A stretch of DNA of 64,000 bases from Leptospira venezuelensis (GTDB taxonomy: Bacteria; Spirochaetota; Leptospiria; Leptospirales; Leptospiraceae), in NCBI RefSeq assembly GCF_002150035.1, contig NZ_NETS01000010.1:1736001-1800000 (forward strand). The letters are read 5' to 3'. The notes below the pieces were generated by a model that was not told where the DNA came from, made no database searches, and saw nothing but the letters and a program-made list of their open reading frames with translations. Each line of letters starts with the position of its first letter. The stretch's first letter is position 1. A program made the translations under genes and the position numbers. Positions 16,211 through 24,718 of the stretch are shown here, piece by piece.

Positions 16211-17944
16211 ATGAAAAAGACCGGAGCAGAATTGATTGTATATGCCTTGGAGCAGATCGGAGTAAAATTTACTTTTGGAATACCTGGGGTTCATAATACC
16301 GAATTGTACGATGAATTAAATAGTTCGAAGGACATCACTCCCTATCTAGTCACCCATGAATGTGGAGCTGCGTTTATGGCTGACGCAATTAGTAGAACTT
16401 CTACTTCTATTGGAACTCTGGTGATTGTTCCTGCAGCAGGAGCGACTCACGCCTTAAGTGGCATAGGAGAAGCTTACTTGGATGGGATTCCAATGTTGAT
16501 CATTTCAGGTGGAGTAAGAACGGATACTGGAAGAAAATTCCAATTACATCAAATTGATCAGTCTGGCTTTCTAAAAGGGATCACTAAAAAATTTTTCCGA
16601 GTTGAAACTCATGAAGAAATTATCCCGATCATATTCGAAGCCTACGAGGTGGCAACAGAGGATGAAGCCGGACCGGTTTTTATTGAAATTCCAGTAAACA
16701 TACAATTATTTTCAGGAAATGTATCCTATATTCCAAAGTTCACTCCTGAACGAAATGTATGGAAAATTGATGAGGCAGCATTAGAAAAATCTTATGAACT
16801 TTTAAAAAATTCCTCGCATCCGGGAATTTTTGTCGGATGGGGAGCGAGAGAAGCAACTAAGGAATTAATCGAGCTTGCAGAACTGATCGGTGCACCTGTT
16901 GCAACCACCTTGCAAGGATTAAGTGTGTTTCCAGGGAATCACCCTCTTCACACTGGAATGGGGTTTGGTGCTTATTCTGTTCCAGCGGGAGAAGCCGCTT
17001 TCGAAAATTGTAATTGTTTATTGGCAATCGGAACAAGATTCTCTGAGATTCCTACCGGAAGTTTCAGCATGAAAGTGCCTGAAAATTTGATTCATATAGA
17101 TGTGAATCCGGATGTATTTTCTAAGAACTATCCGGCTAAATATGAATTAGAAGGAGATGCGAAACATATATTGGGTGCAATATTAGAAAAGTTTCATAAG
17201 GACGGATTTCAGGAAAAAGGATCCGAAAAAATGAAATCTCTAATTCAAAAAAAGAAAAAAGAATACGAAGTTGAATGGGAAAAACATTCCGTTCCGGATA
17301 AGGTGAATCCTTCTCTTTTCTTTCGTGAGCTGCGTAAACAAATGAAAGAAGAAGATATCCTGGTTGTGGACGATGGGAATCATACTTTCTTGGCTGCTGA
17401 ACTATTTCCAGCTATTCGCTCTAAAACTTTTATCTCTCCTAGCGATTTTAATTCCATGGGATATTGTGTGCCTGCTGCAATAGGAGCTAAGATTGCAAAT
17501 TCGGATCGAAATGTAGTTGGTATTGTTGGTGACGGTGCATTTCTGATGACTGGGTTAGAATTACTTACTGCAAGTACAAATTCTATTGGGGTAGTGATCT
17601 GTGTGTTTTATGATGGAGAGCTAAGCCAAATCTCTCAAGGCCAGCAGATACCATATTCTCGCAAAACTTGCACCATTCTTGGAGAATTAAGATTAGAAGG
17701 TATAGCAAACGCGACGGGTGCAGCTTATCTTTCACTTGCGAAGAATGAGGACATAGAGTCTGTATTAAAACAGGCATTTCGTGTCGCAAACGAAGGTAGA
17801 CCTGTTATAGTGGATATAAAGATAGATTATTCTAAGGCCACTCGATTTACCAAAGGAGTGGTCCAAGCAAATTTAGGCAGATTTCCTTTGGGTGAAAAAT
17901 TCAGATTTATCGGTCGTGCTCTTTGGAGAAAGTTGACTGGTTGA
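16211..17944 (+). CDS. Thiamine diphosphate-dependent enzyme of the acetolactate synthase/decarboxylase superfamily
   Basis: 577 residues with the three-domain layout of this family. The N-terminal pyrimidine-binding domain has the catalytic Glu in LVTHECGAAFMADA (E50). The middle domain follows, and the C-terminal PP domain has GIVGDGAFLMTGLELLTA (GDG motif near residue 440). It lacks the FAD-typing features I would need to call it IlvB. Candidates are a 2-oxoacid decarboxylase, a benzaldehyde-lyase-like carboligase or a catabolic acetolactate synthase; no small regulatory subunit is nearby. Cytoplasmic. It shares an operon with the upstream flavoprotein. Confidence 0.82.
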   Translation: MKKTGAELIVYALEQIGVKFTFGIPGVHNTELYDELNSSKDITPYLVTHECGAAFMADAISRTSTSIGTLVIVPAAGATHALSGIGEAYLDGIPMLIISGGVRTDTGRKFQLHQIDQSGFLKGITKKFFRVETHEEIIPIIFEAYEVATEDEAGPVFIEIPVNIQLFSGNVSYIPKFTPERNVWKIDEAALEKSYELLKNSSHPGIFVGWGAREATKELIELAELIGAPVATTLQGLSVFPGNHPLHTGMGFGAYSVPAGEAAFENCNCLLAIGTRFSEIPTGSFSMKVPENLIHIDVNPDVFSKNYPAKYELEGDAKHILGAILEKFHKDGFQEKGSEKMKSLIQKKKKEYEVEWEKHSVPDKVNPSLFFRELRKQMKEEDILVVDDGNHTFLAAELFPAIRSKTFISPSDFNSMGYCVPAAIGAKIANSDRNVVGIVGDGAFLMTGLELLTASTNSIGVVICVFYDGELSQISQGQQIPYSRKTCTILGELRLEGIANATGAAYLSLAKNEDIESVLKQAFRVANEGRPVIVDIKIDYSKATRFTKGVVQANLGRFPLGEKFRFIGRALWRKLTG

Positions 17945-18447
17945 GCTTTCTTTTCATGTATTTTGTAGCTCTGTTATTTCACTTTTTCGCCGCCGCCTTT
18001 TGGGTGGGTGGAATGCTTTTCTTTGTGCTTATTTTTCGCCCTGTGTATAAAGATAAAGAACTTTCGGATGTGAAAACTCTGCTACTACTTAAGATAGCGT
18101 TACAATTTAGAAAACTTTCTTATTATGTATTTATAATATTAATCTGTTCAGGACTTAGTATTGCGTATCTGAAGGGATATTTTGAGGTATATTCTCAGTT
18201 TTCTTACTGGGTATCAGCTCATGGAAGTATCTTTCTTGCGAAAATGATCTTGTTCATCCTCCTACTTTTAAGTTCAATCCTTCATGATTTTTTGATTGGT
18301 CCAACTGCATTTAAGGATATGGAGCAAGGGGTTAGATCAGATAGTAGGAGTAGGAAATATGCATCTATTTTTGGAAGGATCAATCTTCTGGTCTCTTTGT
18401 TGATTGCAGTTCTTGGGCTCGCGTATTCTAGAGGGTTTACCTTTTAG
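17941..18447 (+). CDS. CopD-like integral membrane protein
   Basis: About 168 residues and four membrane helices. The first helix, LLFHFFAAAFWVGGMLFFVLIFRP, is followed by FRKLSYYVFIILICSGLSIAYLKG and WVSAHGSIFLAKMILFILLLL. His in helix 1 and the HGS...K pattern in helix 3 match CopD-family proteins linked with copper resistance or import. TTG 17941 overlaps the preceding TGA as TTGA, with GGAGAAAG 9 nt upstream, so I prefer it to ATG 17956. Its place in an FNR-box operon beside the N2O-reductase genes suggests copper import for NosZ; this is inference. Confidence 0.6.
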   Translation: MSFLFMYFVALLFHFFAAAFWVGGMLFFVLIFRPVYKDKELSDVKTLLLLKIALQFRKLSYYVFIILICSGLSIAYLKGYFEVYSQFSYWVSAHGSIFLAKMILFILLLLSSILHDFLIGPTAFKDMEQGVRSDSRSRKYASIFGRINLLVSLLIAVLGLAYSRGFTF

Positions 18448-18470
18448 CGGACCTTCTATACTTATTGGTA

Positions 18471-19094
18471 TTAGAAAAAGTTTTTTAATTCTTCTCTCTT
18501 TAAAACTTCTATTAAGCCTCTTTCCGGGTTTATAATACCTTGGTCTTTGAGTTGTTTTAGGGCTCTGGAAAAAGTTTCTGGCCTCAATGCAAGCATGGAT
18601 GCGATCTGAGAATGAGCAAGTGTTGCTTGGTTTTCAGGGAGATAATACAGGAAATGAGCGACTCTTTGGAGAGAATCCATGGTCATTCCGCGATTAATGG
18701 AAAGATTTAAAGCTTGGATTTTACTAAACAAAGATTGGATTAAAAGATGATTTAAAGGGATGTCTGTTTTTATTCTTTCGCGCAATTCTTTAAAAGGAAG
18801 AGAAAGAACTGCCCCATCTGTTACGAATCTACCTGAAGCAGGAAATGGGATCCCGTTAATAAGTGCAAGTTCGGCTATCATGGAAACTGGATTAAAAAAA
18901 TTCAGAGTGATCTCGTTAGAACTCGAGTCGTATTTGAATATCTGCAGTCTACCTTCTGTGAGAAGATGTAAACAATCAGTCTCATCGCCTTGATGAAATA
19001 AGAATTCGTCTTTTTTAAGGACACGTTTTCTTCCACCTGAAAAGATAGATAACATCTCTTCTTTAGATATTTCATCGAAGATCATTAATCCCAT
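18471..19094 (-). CDS. Crp/Fnr-family transcription regulator, DNR-like
   Basis: 207 residues: an N-terminal cyclic-nucleotide-type sensor domain (FLFHQGDETDCLHLLTEGRLQIFKY), a dimer helix, and a C-terminal winged helix (ATLAHSQIASMLALRPETFSRALKQLKDQGII). The recognition helix has ETFSR (173-177). FNR has ETISR, whose Glu, Ser and Arg read TTGAT. Only one Cys is visible (in DCLHLL), so the FNR 4Fe-4S cluster is absent. This fits the DNR/NnrR branch, which senses NO through haem. It is transcribed away from the nos operon and probably controls the TTGAT-N4-RTCAA promoters nearby. The ligand is inferred. Confidence 0.82.
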   Translation of the reverse strand: MGLMIFDEISKEEMLSIFSGGRKRVLKKDEFLFHQGDETDCLHLLTEGRLQIFKYDSSSNEITLNFFNPVSMIAELALINGIPFPASGRFVTDGAVLSLPFKELRERIKTDIPLNHLLIQSLFSKIQALNLSINRGMTMDSLQRVAHFLYYLPENQATLAHSQIASMLALRPETFSRALKQLKDQGIINPERGLIEVLKREELKNFF

Positions 19095-19167
19095 ATCTTA
19101 CTCATTATCATTCGATTCATTTCTATAGGTTTTGACGATCTGAAAACGATTCAGTCCATCTGCAGAC

Positions 19168-19187
19168 CGTATGACAATTATCATACG
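19168..19187. promoter_or_regulatory. Second Crp-type palindrome between the regulator and the nos operon
   Basis: CGTATGA-CAATTA-TCATACG is a perfect 7-bp inverted repeat with a 6-bp spacer, the TGA-N6-TCA spacing of CRP-class sites. Its centre is 84 bp from the regulator ATG (19094) and 33 bp from the centre of the nos FNR/DNR box. It may be an autoregulatory site or the site of another Crp-family protein. Confidence 0.55.
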
Positions 19188-19203
19188 TGGGTTTTGTATT
19201 GGA

Positions 19204-19245
19204 TTGATCCTGGTCAAGGTGCTTCTTCTCCGAAAGTAGTTAGAT
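19204..19245 (+). promoter_or_regulatory. FNR/DNR-type promoter of the nos operon
   Basis: TTGATCCTGGTCAA (19204-19217) fits TTGAT-N4-GTCAA exactly. A -10-like TTAGAT (19240-19245) lies 32 bp from its centre, giving the class II position near -41.5. The predicted RNA start is about 19252, leaving a leader of roughly 57 nt before ATG 19309. Confidence 0.75.
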
Positions 19246-19308
19246 GAGTTGAAGTCCGGTCAATGGATCTGATCGCAGAAAACTAAAGTTCCGGACTCTC
19301 GGGTGTTT

Positions 19309-19755
19309 ATGAAGATAATTAAGAATATCATAAAATTCGGTAAGATCACTCCGGTACTGTTAGGTTTAATCGCTTTCTCCTATTGTGGGAAAGAAAAACC
19401 GGCAGAAGCAGAGAGTTCTGTCGGAAGTAAAGGGATTGGGCCGGTCAGTTCTGTTACGTTAGGCTCTATTGATGACGGAATGGCTCAAAAAGGGAAACAG
19501 AACTTCGAGGCCAAATGTAGCGCCTGTCATAAATTCGAAGAGAAGGTTGTAGGACCTGCTTTAAAGGGAGTAACCGAGAGAAGAGCTCCTGAGTGGATCA
19601 TGAATATGATCTTGAATCCTATAGAGATGACTCAAAAAGATCCAATCGCTCAAGAACTTCTCGCAGAACATTTGACCCAGATGACTTTCCAAAATGTACA
19701 AGAATCTGAGGCCAGAGAGATCCTAGAATATCTCAGAAAAATGGATAAGAAATAA
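19309..19755 (+). CDS. Monohaem cytochrome c lipoprotein, probable electron donor to NosZ
   Basis: GTG 19303 or ATG 19309 could start it; ATG is chosen. A lipoprotein signal ends IAFSYCGKE, followed by a short Gly/Ser linker and a class I cytochrome c domain. The haem motif is CSACH, and a distal Met is probably in HLTQMTFQN. About 148 residues in all. Clade II nos loci usually carry c-type cytochromes that link quinol oxidation to NosZ, and no NosR or NosGH is seen here, so this protein is the likely immediate donor. nosZ starts 12 bp downstream. Confidence 0.85.
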   Translation: MKIIKNIIKFGKITPVLLGLIAFSYCGKEKPAEAESSVGSKGIGPVSSVTLGSIDDGMAQKGKQNFEAKCSACHKFEEKVVGPALKGVTERRAPEWIMNMILNPIEMTQKDPIAQELLAEHLTQMTFQNVQESEAREILEYLRKMDKK

Positions 19756-19767
19756 GGGAGGAAGAAA

Positions 19768-21690
19768 ATGATAAAATACAAATTCAGAAATCTTGTACCT
19801 ATTGGACTGATGATCTTCATCGGTCTTGGGTACGGATGTAAGGGTGGGGCCGCAACTGCTGCCCTAGCTTCCGATGCGGCGAAGCGTGTATATGTAGCGC
19901 CGGGAGAGAAGGATGAAGTCTATGCCTTCCTCTCTGGGGGATTCAGCGGTCAAATGTCGGTCTACGGAATTCCTTCTACTCGTTTATTCAAGATCATTCC
20001 GGTCTTCTCAGTTTTTCCTGAGAATGGTTATGGATATGACGAAGAAACTAAGAATATGCTTAGAACTACTCATGGATATGTTCCTTGGGATGATAGTCAC
20101 CATATAGAAGCTTCCATGACTGATGGAAAACAAGATGGTCGTTGGTTGTTCTTAAATGCAAACAACACTCCTAGACTTGCTCGGATCGATTTAAAAGCTT
20201 TTGAAACAAAAGAGATCATTGAGATCCCGAACAGCGCAGGTAACCACGCATCTCCATTCGCTACTGAAAACACTGAGTATTTAATGGCAGCGACTAGGTT
20301 CTCTGTTCCAATTCCTCAGGCAAGTGTTCCTATAGAAAATTTTTCCAAAGGAGATTTTAAAGGAACGGTTACCATGGTGAAGGTAGATCCTAAATCAGGA
20401 AGACTTTCTTTGGAACTACAAATAATGGTTCCTGGTTTTGATTACGATCTATCACACTGCGGAAAAGGAAAGTCCCATGACTGGTGCTTCTTTACATCTT
20501 ATAACTCTGAACAAGCATATAAGATGATAGAAGTAGGGGCCTCTAAGAATGATAAGGATTATATCTTAGCATTCAACTGGGTTCGTGCTAAACAATGTTT
20601 AGACCAAGGAAAGGCGTCTAACTTTGGCGGAGAATATTATAGAAATTATTTGCCGGAGAACCAACCTGCTGTTTCTGAAAAGTTAAGCGGAGTAAAAATG
20701 CTTCAACCTAAGGACTGCCCTGGAGTAATGTATTATATGCCAACTCCTAAGAGTCCACACGGAACAGACGTAGATCCTACCGGAGAATATATAGTGGGAG
20801 GAGGAAAACTCGCAACGGTTATTCCGGTTCACTCATTCTCTAAACTTATGGAAGTGAAGGATAAACCTGAACATAGATCTGGAATGATCATGGATATTCC
20901 AATCTTAAAATACGAATCCACTCTAGCTGGAGAAGTTAAAAAACCTTGTTTAGGTCCTTTACATACAGAGTTTGATGGAAAGGGGTATGCTTACACTTCT
21001 TGTTTCGTAAGTTCAGAAGTTGTAAAATGGGAATTGGGAACTTGGGAAGTGGAGCAACATCTTCCAGCTTACTATAGTGTTGGTCACCTTTCAATCGTAG
21101 GTGGTAGTTCGAAAGAACCTTATGGAAAATATCTAATCGCATTGAATAAGATCACTAAAGATAGATATCTTCCTGTCGGTATGGAATTACCTCAGAGTGC
21201 TCAGCTCTATGATATTTCCGGTGGAAAAGCAGAACTTCTTTCTGACTTCCCTACTGTAGGAGAACCTCACTATTCTCAAATGATCCCTGCAAAACTTCTA
21301 ATGGATAAGGCTGCAAAAATTTATCCATTAGAAGAAAATAAACATCCTTATGCGATCAAGAATGAGAAGGACGCGAGAGTTGTTCGGGAAGGTAATACTG
21401 TCCGTGTTTATATGACACAGATACGTTCTCACTTCAAACCGGATACTATCGAAGTAAGAAGTGGGGATACTGTCTTCTTTCATGTGACTAACTTGGAACA
21501 AGACTTTGATATTCCACATGGTTTTGCAGTGAGTGGGGCGCCGGAGATGCCTAACCTTCTGATCATGCCGGGACAGACCAGGACTTTCAAATGGAAAGCG
21601 CCTAAGCCTGGAATATATCCTTTCTATTGCACTGATTTCTGTTCGGCTCTTCACCAAGAAATGCAGCAATATATAAGGGTGCTTCCTTAA
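19768..21690 (+). CDS. nosZ: Nitrous-oxide reductase, clade II (Sec-type), lipoprotein form
   Basis: 640 residues; reduces N2O to N2 in the periplasm. The signal ends IGLGYGCKGG, a lipobox with no twin-Arg motif, so Sec export and lipid anchoring are predicted. The C-terminal cupredoxin domain has the CuA set C621-x3-C625-x3-H629-x2-M632 (CTDFCSALHQEM) and the fifth ligand in FDIPHGFAVSG. CuZ histidines of the beta-propeller are visible in DDSHHIEA (two), GNHASPF, KSHDWCF, SPHGTDVDP, GPLHTEFDG and GHLSIVGG. All seven are accounted for, so the enzyme should be active. Gene order nosZ-membrane protein-nosL-D-F-Y fits clade II loci. Confidence 0.95.
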   Translation: MIKYKFRNLVPIGLMIFIGLGYGCKGGAATAALASDAAKRVYVAPGEKDEVYAFLSGGFSGQMSVYGIPSTRLFKIIPVFSVFPENGYGYDEETKNMLRTTHGYVPWDDSHHIEASMTDGKQDGRWLFLNANNTPRLARIDLKAFETKEIIEIPNSAGNHASPFATENTEYLMAATRFSVPIPQASVPIENFSKGDFKGTVTMVKVDPKSGRLSLELQIMVPGFDYDLSHCGKGKSHDWCFFTSYNSEQAYKMIEVGASKNDKDYILAFNWVRAKQCLDQGKASNFGGEYYRNYLPENQPAVSEKLSGVKMLQPKDCPGVMYYMPTPKSPHGTDVDPTGEYIVGGGKLATVIPVHSFSKLMEVKDKPEHRSGMIMDIPILKYESTLAGEVKKPCLGPLHTEFDGKGYAYTSCFVSSEVVKWELGTWEVEQHLPAYYSVGHLSIVGGSSKEPYGKYLIALNKITKDRYLPVGMELPQSAQLYDISGGKAELLSDFPTVGEPHYSQMIPAKLLMDKAAKIYPLEENKHPYAIKNEKDARVVREGNTVRVYMTQIRSHFKPDTIEVRSGDTVFFHVTNLEQDFDIPHGFAVSGAPEMPNLLIMPGQTRTFKWKAPKPGIYPFYCTDFCSALHQEMQQYIRVLP

Positions 21691-21702
21691 ACGAGGGATC
21701 TT

Positions 21703-22311
21703 ATGCAGGAACTTCTCTTAAAGAAGATCTCCAAAATGAACCGGCTCCTAATTTTAGGAGTCGGTCTTTTGTTTGTATCTGTTTATTTTTTGCCTATCTG
21801 GCATATATCGTTAGCCGCTCCTCAGTATCCGGAAGGTTTGGGAATGAAGATTTGGATCGATAAGATCACAGGCTCTTCTACTTATGATCTTCAGAATATT
21901 AATTTGCTAAATCATTATATAGGAATGCATGAGATTGTTTCGGAATCCGTTCCCGAACTTTTGTTTATGCCCTATGTTTTGGGATTTCTGATCTTCGGCG
22001 CGTTCGTAACATTTCTAAATCCAAAAGGATATATGGTTATTTTAGGAATTCTAAATATAATAATATTAGGAATCCTAGGAATGTATGATTTCTGGAGATG
22101 GGAATATAATTACGGTCATAACCTTAATCCGGAAGCTCCGATTGTGGTTCCGGGTATGGCATACCAGCCTCCACTTTTGGGATGTAAGGAAATGTTGAAT
22201 ATCACTGCTTGCAGTTTTCCTTCTTGGGGAGGGATTATTCTGTTTCTGTCTCTTGGACTTCTTATCTATGTGATATGGAATGAGAGAAGGAGGGCAGATG
22301 TTTCGAACTAG
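21703..22311 (+). CDS. nos-cluster integral membrane protein (NosB-like by position)
   Basis: 202 residues with about four membrane helices: LLILGVGLLFVSVYFLPIW, LLFMPYVLGFLIFGAFVTFL, MVILGILNIIILGILGMYDF and GGIILFLSLGLLIYVIW. The loop after helix 1 (HISLAAPQYPEGLGMKIWID) and NLLNHYIGMHEI are distinctive, with Pro, His and Met that could touch copper or a cytochrome. A membrane protein directly after nosZ is common in clade II loci and is named NosB in Wolinella, but I cannot confirm orthology. GAGGG precedes the ATG. It probably serves electron transfer or assembly of NosZ at the membrane. Confidence 0.65.
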   Translation: MQELLLKKISKMNRLLILGVGLLFVSVYFLPIWHISLAAPQYPEGLGMKIWIDKITGSSTYDLQNINLLNHYIGMHEIVSESVPELLFMPYVLGFLIFGAFVTFLNPKGYMVILGILNIIILGILGMYDFWRWEYNYGHNLNPEAPIVVPGMAYQPPLLGCKEMLNITACSFPSWGGIILFLSLGLLIYVIWNERRRADVSN

Positions 22312-22738
22312 GACAAGTTTGTCAGTGATCATCTTGTCCTTATTAGTATCGGTATCGGTTTTCTGTTCCAAACGAGAACCGATACTTCCCGAATTCGGGA
22401 GAGAACTTTGCGCACACTGTTCCATGGCAATCGTTGACAAACGTTTTCATGCACAGTTGTTAACGGAAAAGGGGAGAAGATATTATTTCGATTCTATTGA
22501 ATGTTCTCATTCTTTTAAAGAGTCCGCGAGATATTCTTCCGGATCTGTATGGTATGCAGATTTTGAAAATCCGGACAAAATGCTTCCGGAAGAAACAGCA
22601 GTATTAGTCATTTCATCAGAGTTGCGTTCGCCTATGGGAGAAGGACTCGCTGCATTCTCCTCTATGGATCGAGCAAAAGATTTTTTGAATACGCATAAAG
22701 GCTCTATCTGGACTCGAAACAATGAAAAAGATCATTGA
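22298..22738 (+). CDS. nosL: NosL copper chaperone lipoprotein
   Basis: ATG 22298 has AAGGAGGG directly upstream and overlaps the preceding gene by 14 bp. An ATG at 22280 lacks this site. The lipoprotein signal ends VSVFCSKRE. The NosL core reads GRELCAHCSMAIVDKRFHAQLLTEKGR, holding the Cu(I)-binding C-x2-C-x-M, then YYFDSIECSHSF. NosL receives copper and passes it to apo-NosZ together with the NosDFY complex. About 146 residues, normal for the family. It overlaps nosD by 17 bp. Confidence 0.9.
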   Translation: MFRTRTSLSVIILSLLVSVSVFCSKREPILPEFGRELCAHCSMAIVDKRFHAQLLTEKGRRYYFDSIECSHSFKESARYSSGSVWYADFENPDKMLPEETAVLVISSELRSPMGEGLAAFSSMDRAKDFLNTHKGSIWTRNNEKDH

Positions 22739-24014
22739 TTTGGACCTCAAAAATTATCTGATCAGCTTTAAATATTCGCGATTTATTGCGATGTTATACT
22801 TCTTCTTTTGTCTAAGTCCTTTTGATATTTTTTCCAAAGAACTAGAAGTATGTAAGGAAAATTGTAAATTTTCTTCCGTTCAAACAGCAATTGATTTCTC
22901 AAATTCTGGAGATACTATCCGGATTAAAAAAGGGATCTACCAAGAAGGTATGATATCAATTTCGAAACCTTTGATTCTGGAAGGCTCCAATAGTGCCATC
23001 TTAGATGGCAAAAAGGAAAAACATGTATTGGATATCCGATCTAATAATGTTATAATTCGTGGACTTAGTATCAGAGGTGGTGGAGTCTCTGATACGTCAG
23101 AATATGCAGGAATACATGCAGAAAAAGTAAAGTCCTGTTTAATTGAAAATAATGAATTTGAGGACAATGCGTACGCAATCTATCTGGCAGAAGTAGAAGA
23201 TTGTACTGTCCGAGGAAATACCTCTTCTGGAAATGCAATAAATGAAGTTTCCGGAGGGAACGGGATCCATCTCTGGTCTTCCAAAGGGATCAGGATAGAA
23301 AGGAATGAATTAAGAAAGCATAGAGATGGGATCTATCTGGAATTTTCAAGTAATCTTAAGATAGAGGAGAATATTTCGCACGATAATATTCGCTACGGAA
23401 TGCACTTTATGTTTTCATCAGATAATGATTTTAGAGGAAACAGTTTTGAAAACAATTCTGCCGGTGTTGCGGTGATGTATAGTAAGAATATACTCATTGA
23501 AAACAATCGCTTCGAGAATAACTGGGGGGATAGTTCATACGGACTTTTATTAAAAGAAATCTCAGAGAGTATTCTTACGAAAAACTCATTCATTCACAAT
23601 ACCGTTGCGATCTTTGCAGATGGATGTAATCGCAATTATTTTACTCATAATAGGCTGAAAGATAATGGATGGGGTGTTAGAATATTAGGAAACAGCGAAT
23701 CTAATCAATTTGTGCAGAACGAATTCAAGGATAATGTATTCGATATTAGTACGAATACAAAACATAGTACGAATTCGTTCAAAGAAAATTTTTGGGATAA
23801 TTATGATGGTTATGATTTAGATCTGGATACATTCGGTGATATTCCTCATAAGCCTGTTCATTTTTTCGGATATTGGGTAGTGGTTTATCCTTTTCTAATG
23901 GTTCTTTACAATTCCCCTGTTGTTAACTTTTTGCAAGCAATCGAAAAGGCATTTCCAATTGTTACTCCAATAGATTTGGAGGACCCAAAACCAAAGATGA
24001 GGAGCCATGTATGA
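22722..24014 (+). CDS. nosD: NosD periplasmic copper-handling beta-helix protein
   Basis: 430 residues with a signal region (FIAMLYFFFCLSPFDIFS). Right-handed beta-helix repeats follow: NNVIIRGLSIRGGG, SCLIENNEFEDNAYAIYL, DCTVRGNTSSGNA, NILIENNRFENNWG. The C-terminal YDGYDLDLDTFGDIPHKPVHFF is typical of NosD. A final hydrophobic stretch near YWVVVYPFLMVLYN may contact the membrane partner NosY. NosD forms a complex with NosF and NosY and matures the CuZ site. It begins inside nosL and ends 4 bp into nosF. Confidence 0.92.
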   Translation: MKKIIDLDLKNYLISFKYSRFIAMLYFFFCLSPFDIFSKELEVCKENCKFSSVQTAIDFSNSGDTIRIKKGIYQEGMISISKPLILEGSNSAILDGKKEKHVLDIRSNNVIIRGLSIRGGGVSDTSEYAGIHAEKVKSCLIENNEFEDNAYAIYLAEVEDCTVRGNTSSGNAINEVSGGNGIHLWSSKGIRIERNELRKHRDGIYLEFSSNLKIEENISHDNIRYGMHFMFSSDNDFRGNSFENNSAGVAVMYSKNILIENNRFENNWGDSSYGLLLKEISESILTKNSFIHNTVAIFADGCNRNYFTHNRLKDNGWGVRILGNSESNQFVQNEFKDNVFDISTNTKHSTNSFKENFWDNYDGYDLDLDTFGDIPHKPVHFFGYWVVVYPFLMVLYNSPVVNFLQAIEKAFPIVTPIDLEDPKPKMRSHV

Positions 24015-24718
24015 TACAGGTAAAAAATTTAACCGTTCAATATGGAAAATCAATCGCCGTTAGAGGAATTTCTTTCGAAGCAGAAGCAGGTAATATTCTA
24101 TCTTTGATTGGCCCAAATGGCTCTGGTAAAAGTTCGGTTCTCAAAAGTATCGTAGGTTTAGTAAATCCAGTCCATGGACATATAGAATTTAAGAAAGAAG
24201 AAGGGAATGCTAACTATAGAATCGGATATATGCCCCAGGCTCCTTTATTTCCTAAGAATGTAAAGGTGTCCGAGCTTGTAGATTTTTTGAAAAAACTAGA
24301 ATCTTCCGATTCGAAAGAGTTTCAGGAATTATTTGATCTACTTGGTTTAAAGGATTATGAAAATATAAAGTTTGGGTCTTTATCTGGAGGAACAAAACAA
24401 AAAGTAAATATACTGCAATGTTTTTCAAGTCGAAAGCCTATTTATATAGTGGATGAACCGACTGCAAGCTTAGATCCTTATATTTCGAATCTTCTAAAAG
24501 AAATTTTGCTTAGAAAAAAGAGAGAAGGAGCTTTGATTATTTTTTCAACACATATCTTAAGCGAGGTGGAAGAGGTTGCAGATCGTTTTTTACTAATGTC
24601 AGAAGGTTCTTTATTGATCGATGATTCACCTGTAAATTTTGTAAAGATAAAAGATAAAGGTAATCTTCAGAACACTTTAATGGAATTTTGGAATACTAAG
24701 TATTCGGAAAAAAGATGA
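24011..24718 (+). CDS. nosF: NosF ABC transporter ATPase for NosZ maturation
   Basis: 235 residues. Walker A is GPNGSGKSSVLKS, the Q-loop is GYMPQAPLFP, the signature is LSGGTKQKVNI, Walker B with catalytic Glu is IYIVDEPTASLDP, and the H-loop is IFSTHILSE. All ATPase motifs are intact. It powers the NosDFY complex needed to build the copper sites of NosZ. The start overlaps nosD and the stop overlaps nosY, each as ATGA, which indicates tight translational coupling. Confidence 0.93.
   Translation: MIQVKNLTVQYGKSIAVRGISFEAEAGNILSLIGPNGSGKSSVLKSIVGLVNPVHGHIEFKKEEGNANYRIGYMPQAPLFPKNVKVSELVDFLKKLESSDSKEFQELFDLLGLKDYENIKFGSLSGGTKQKVNILQCFSSRKPIYIVDEPTASLDPYISNLLKEILLRKKREGALIIFSTHILSEVEEVADRFLLMSEGSLLIDDSPVNFVKIKDKGNLQNTLMEFWNTKYSEKR

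Noticed and set aside
19130..19150. TTTTGACGATCTGAAAA as another FNR box
   Set aside because: The right half reads TGAAA rather than TCAA, so the site is not a palindrome of the TTGAT-N4-RTCAA type.
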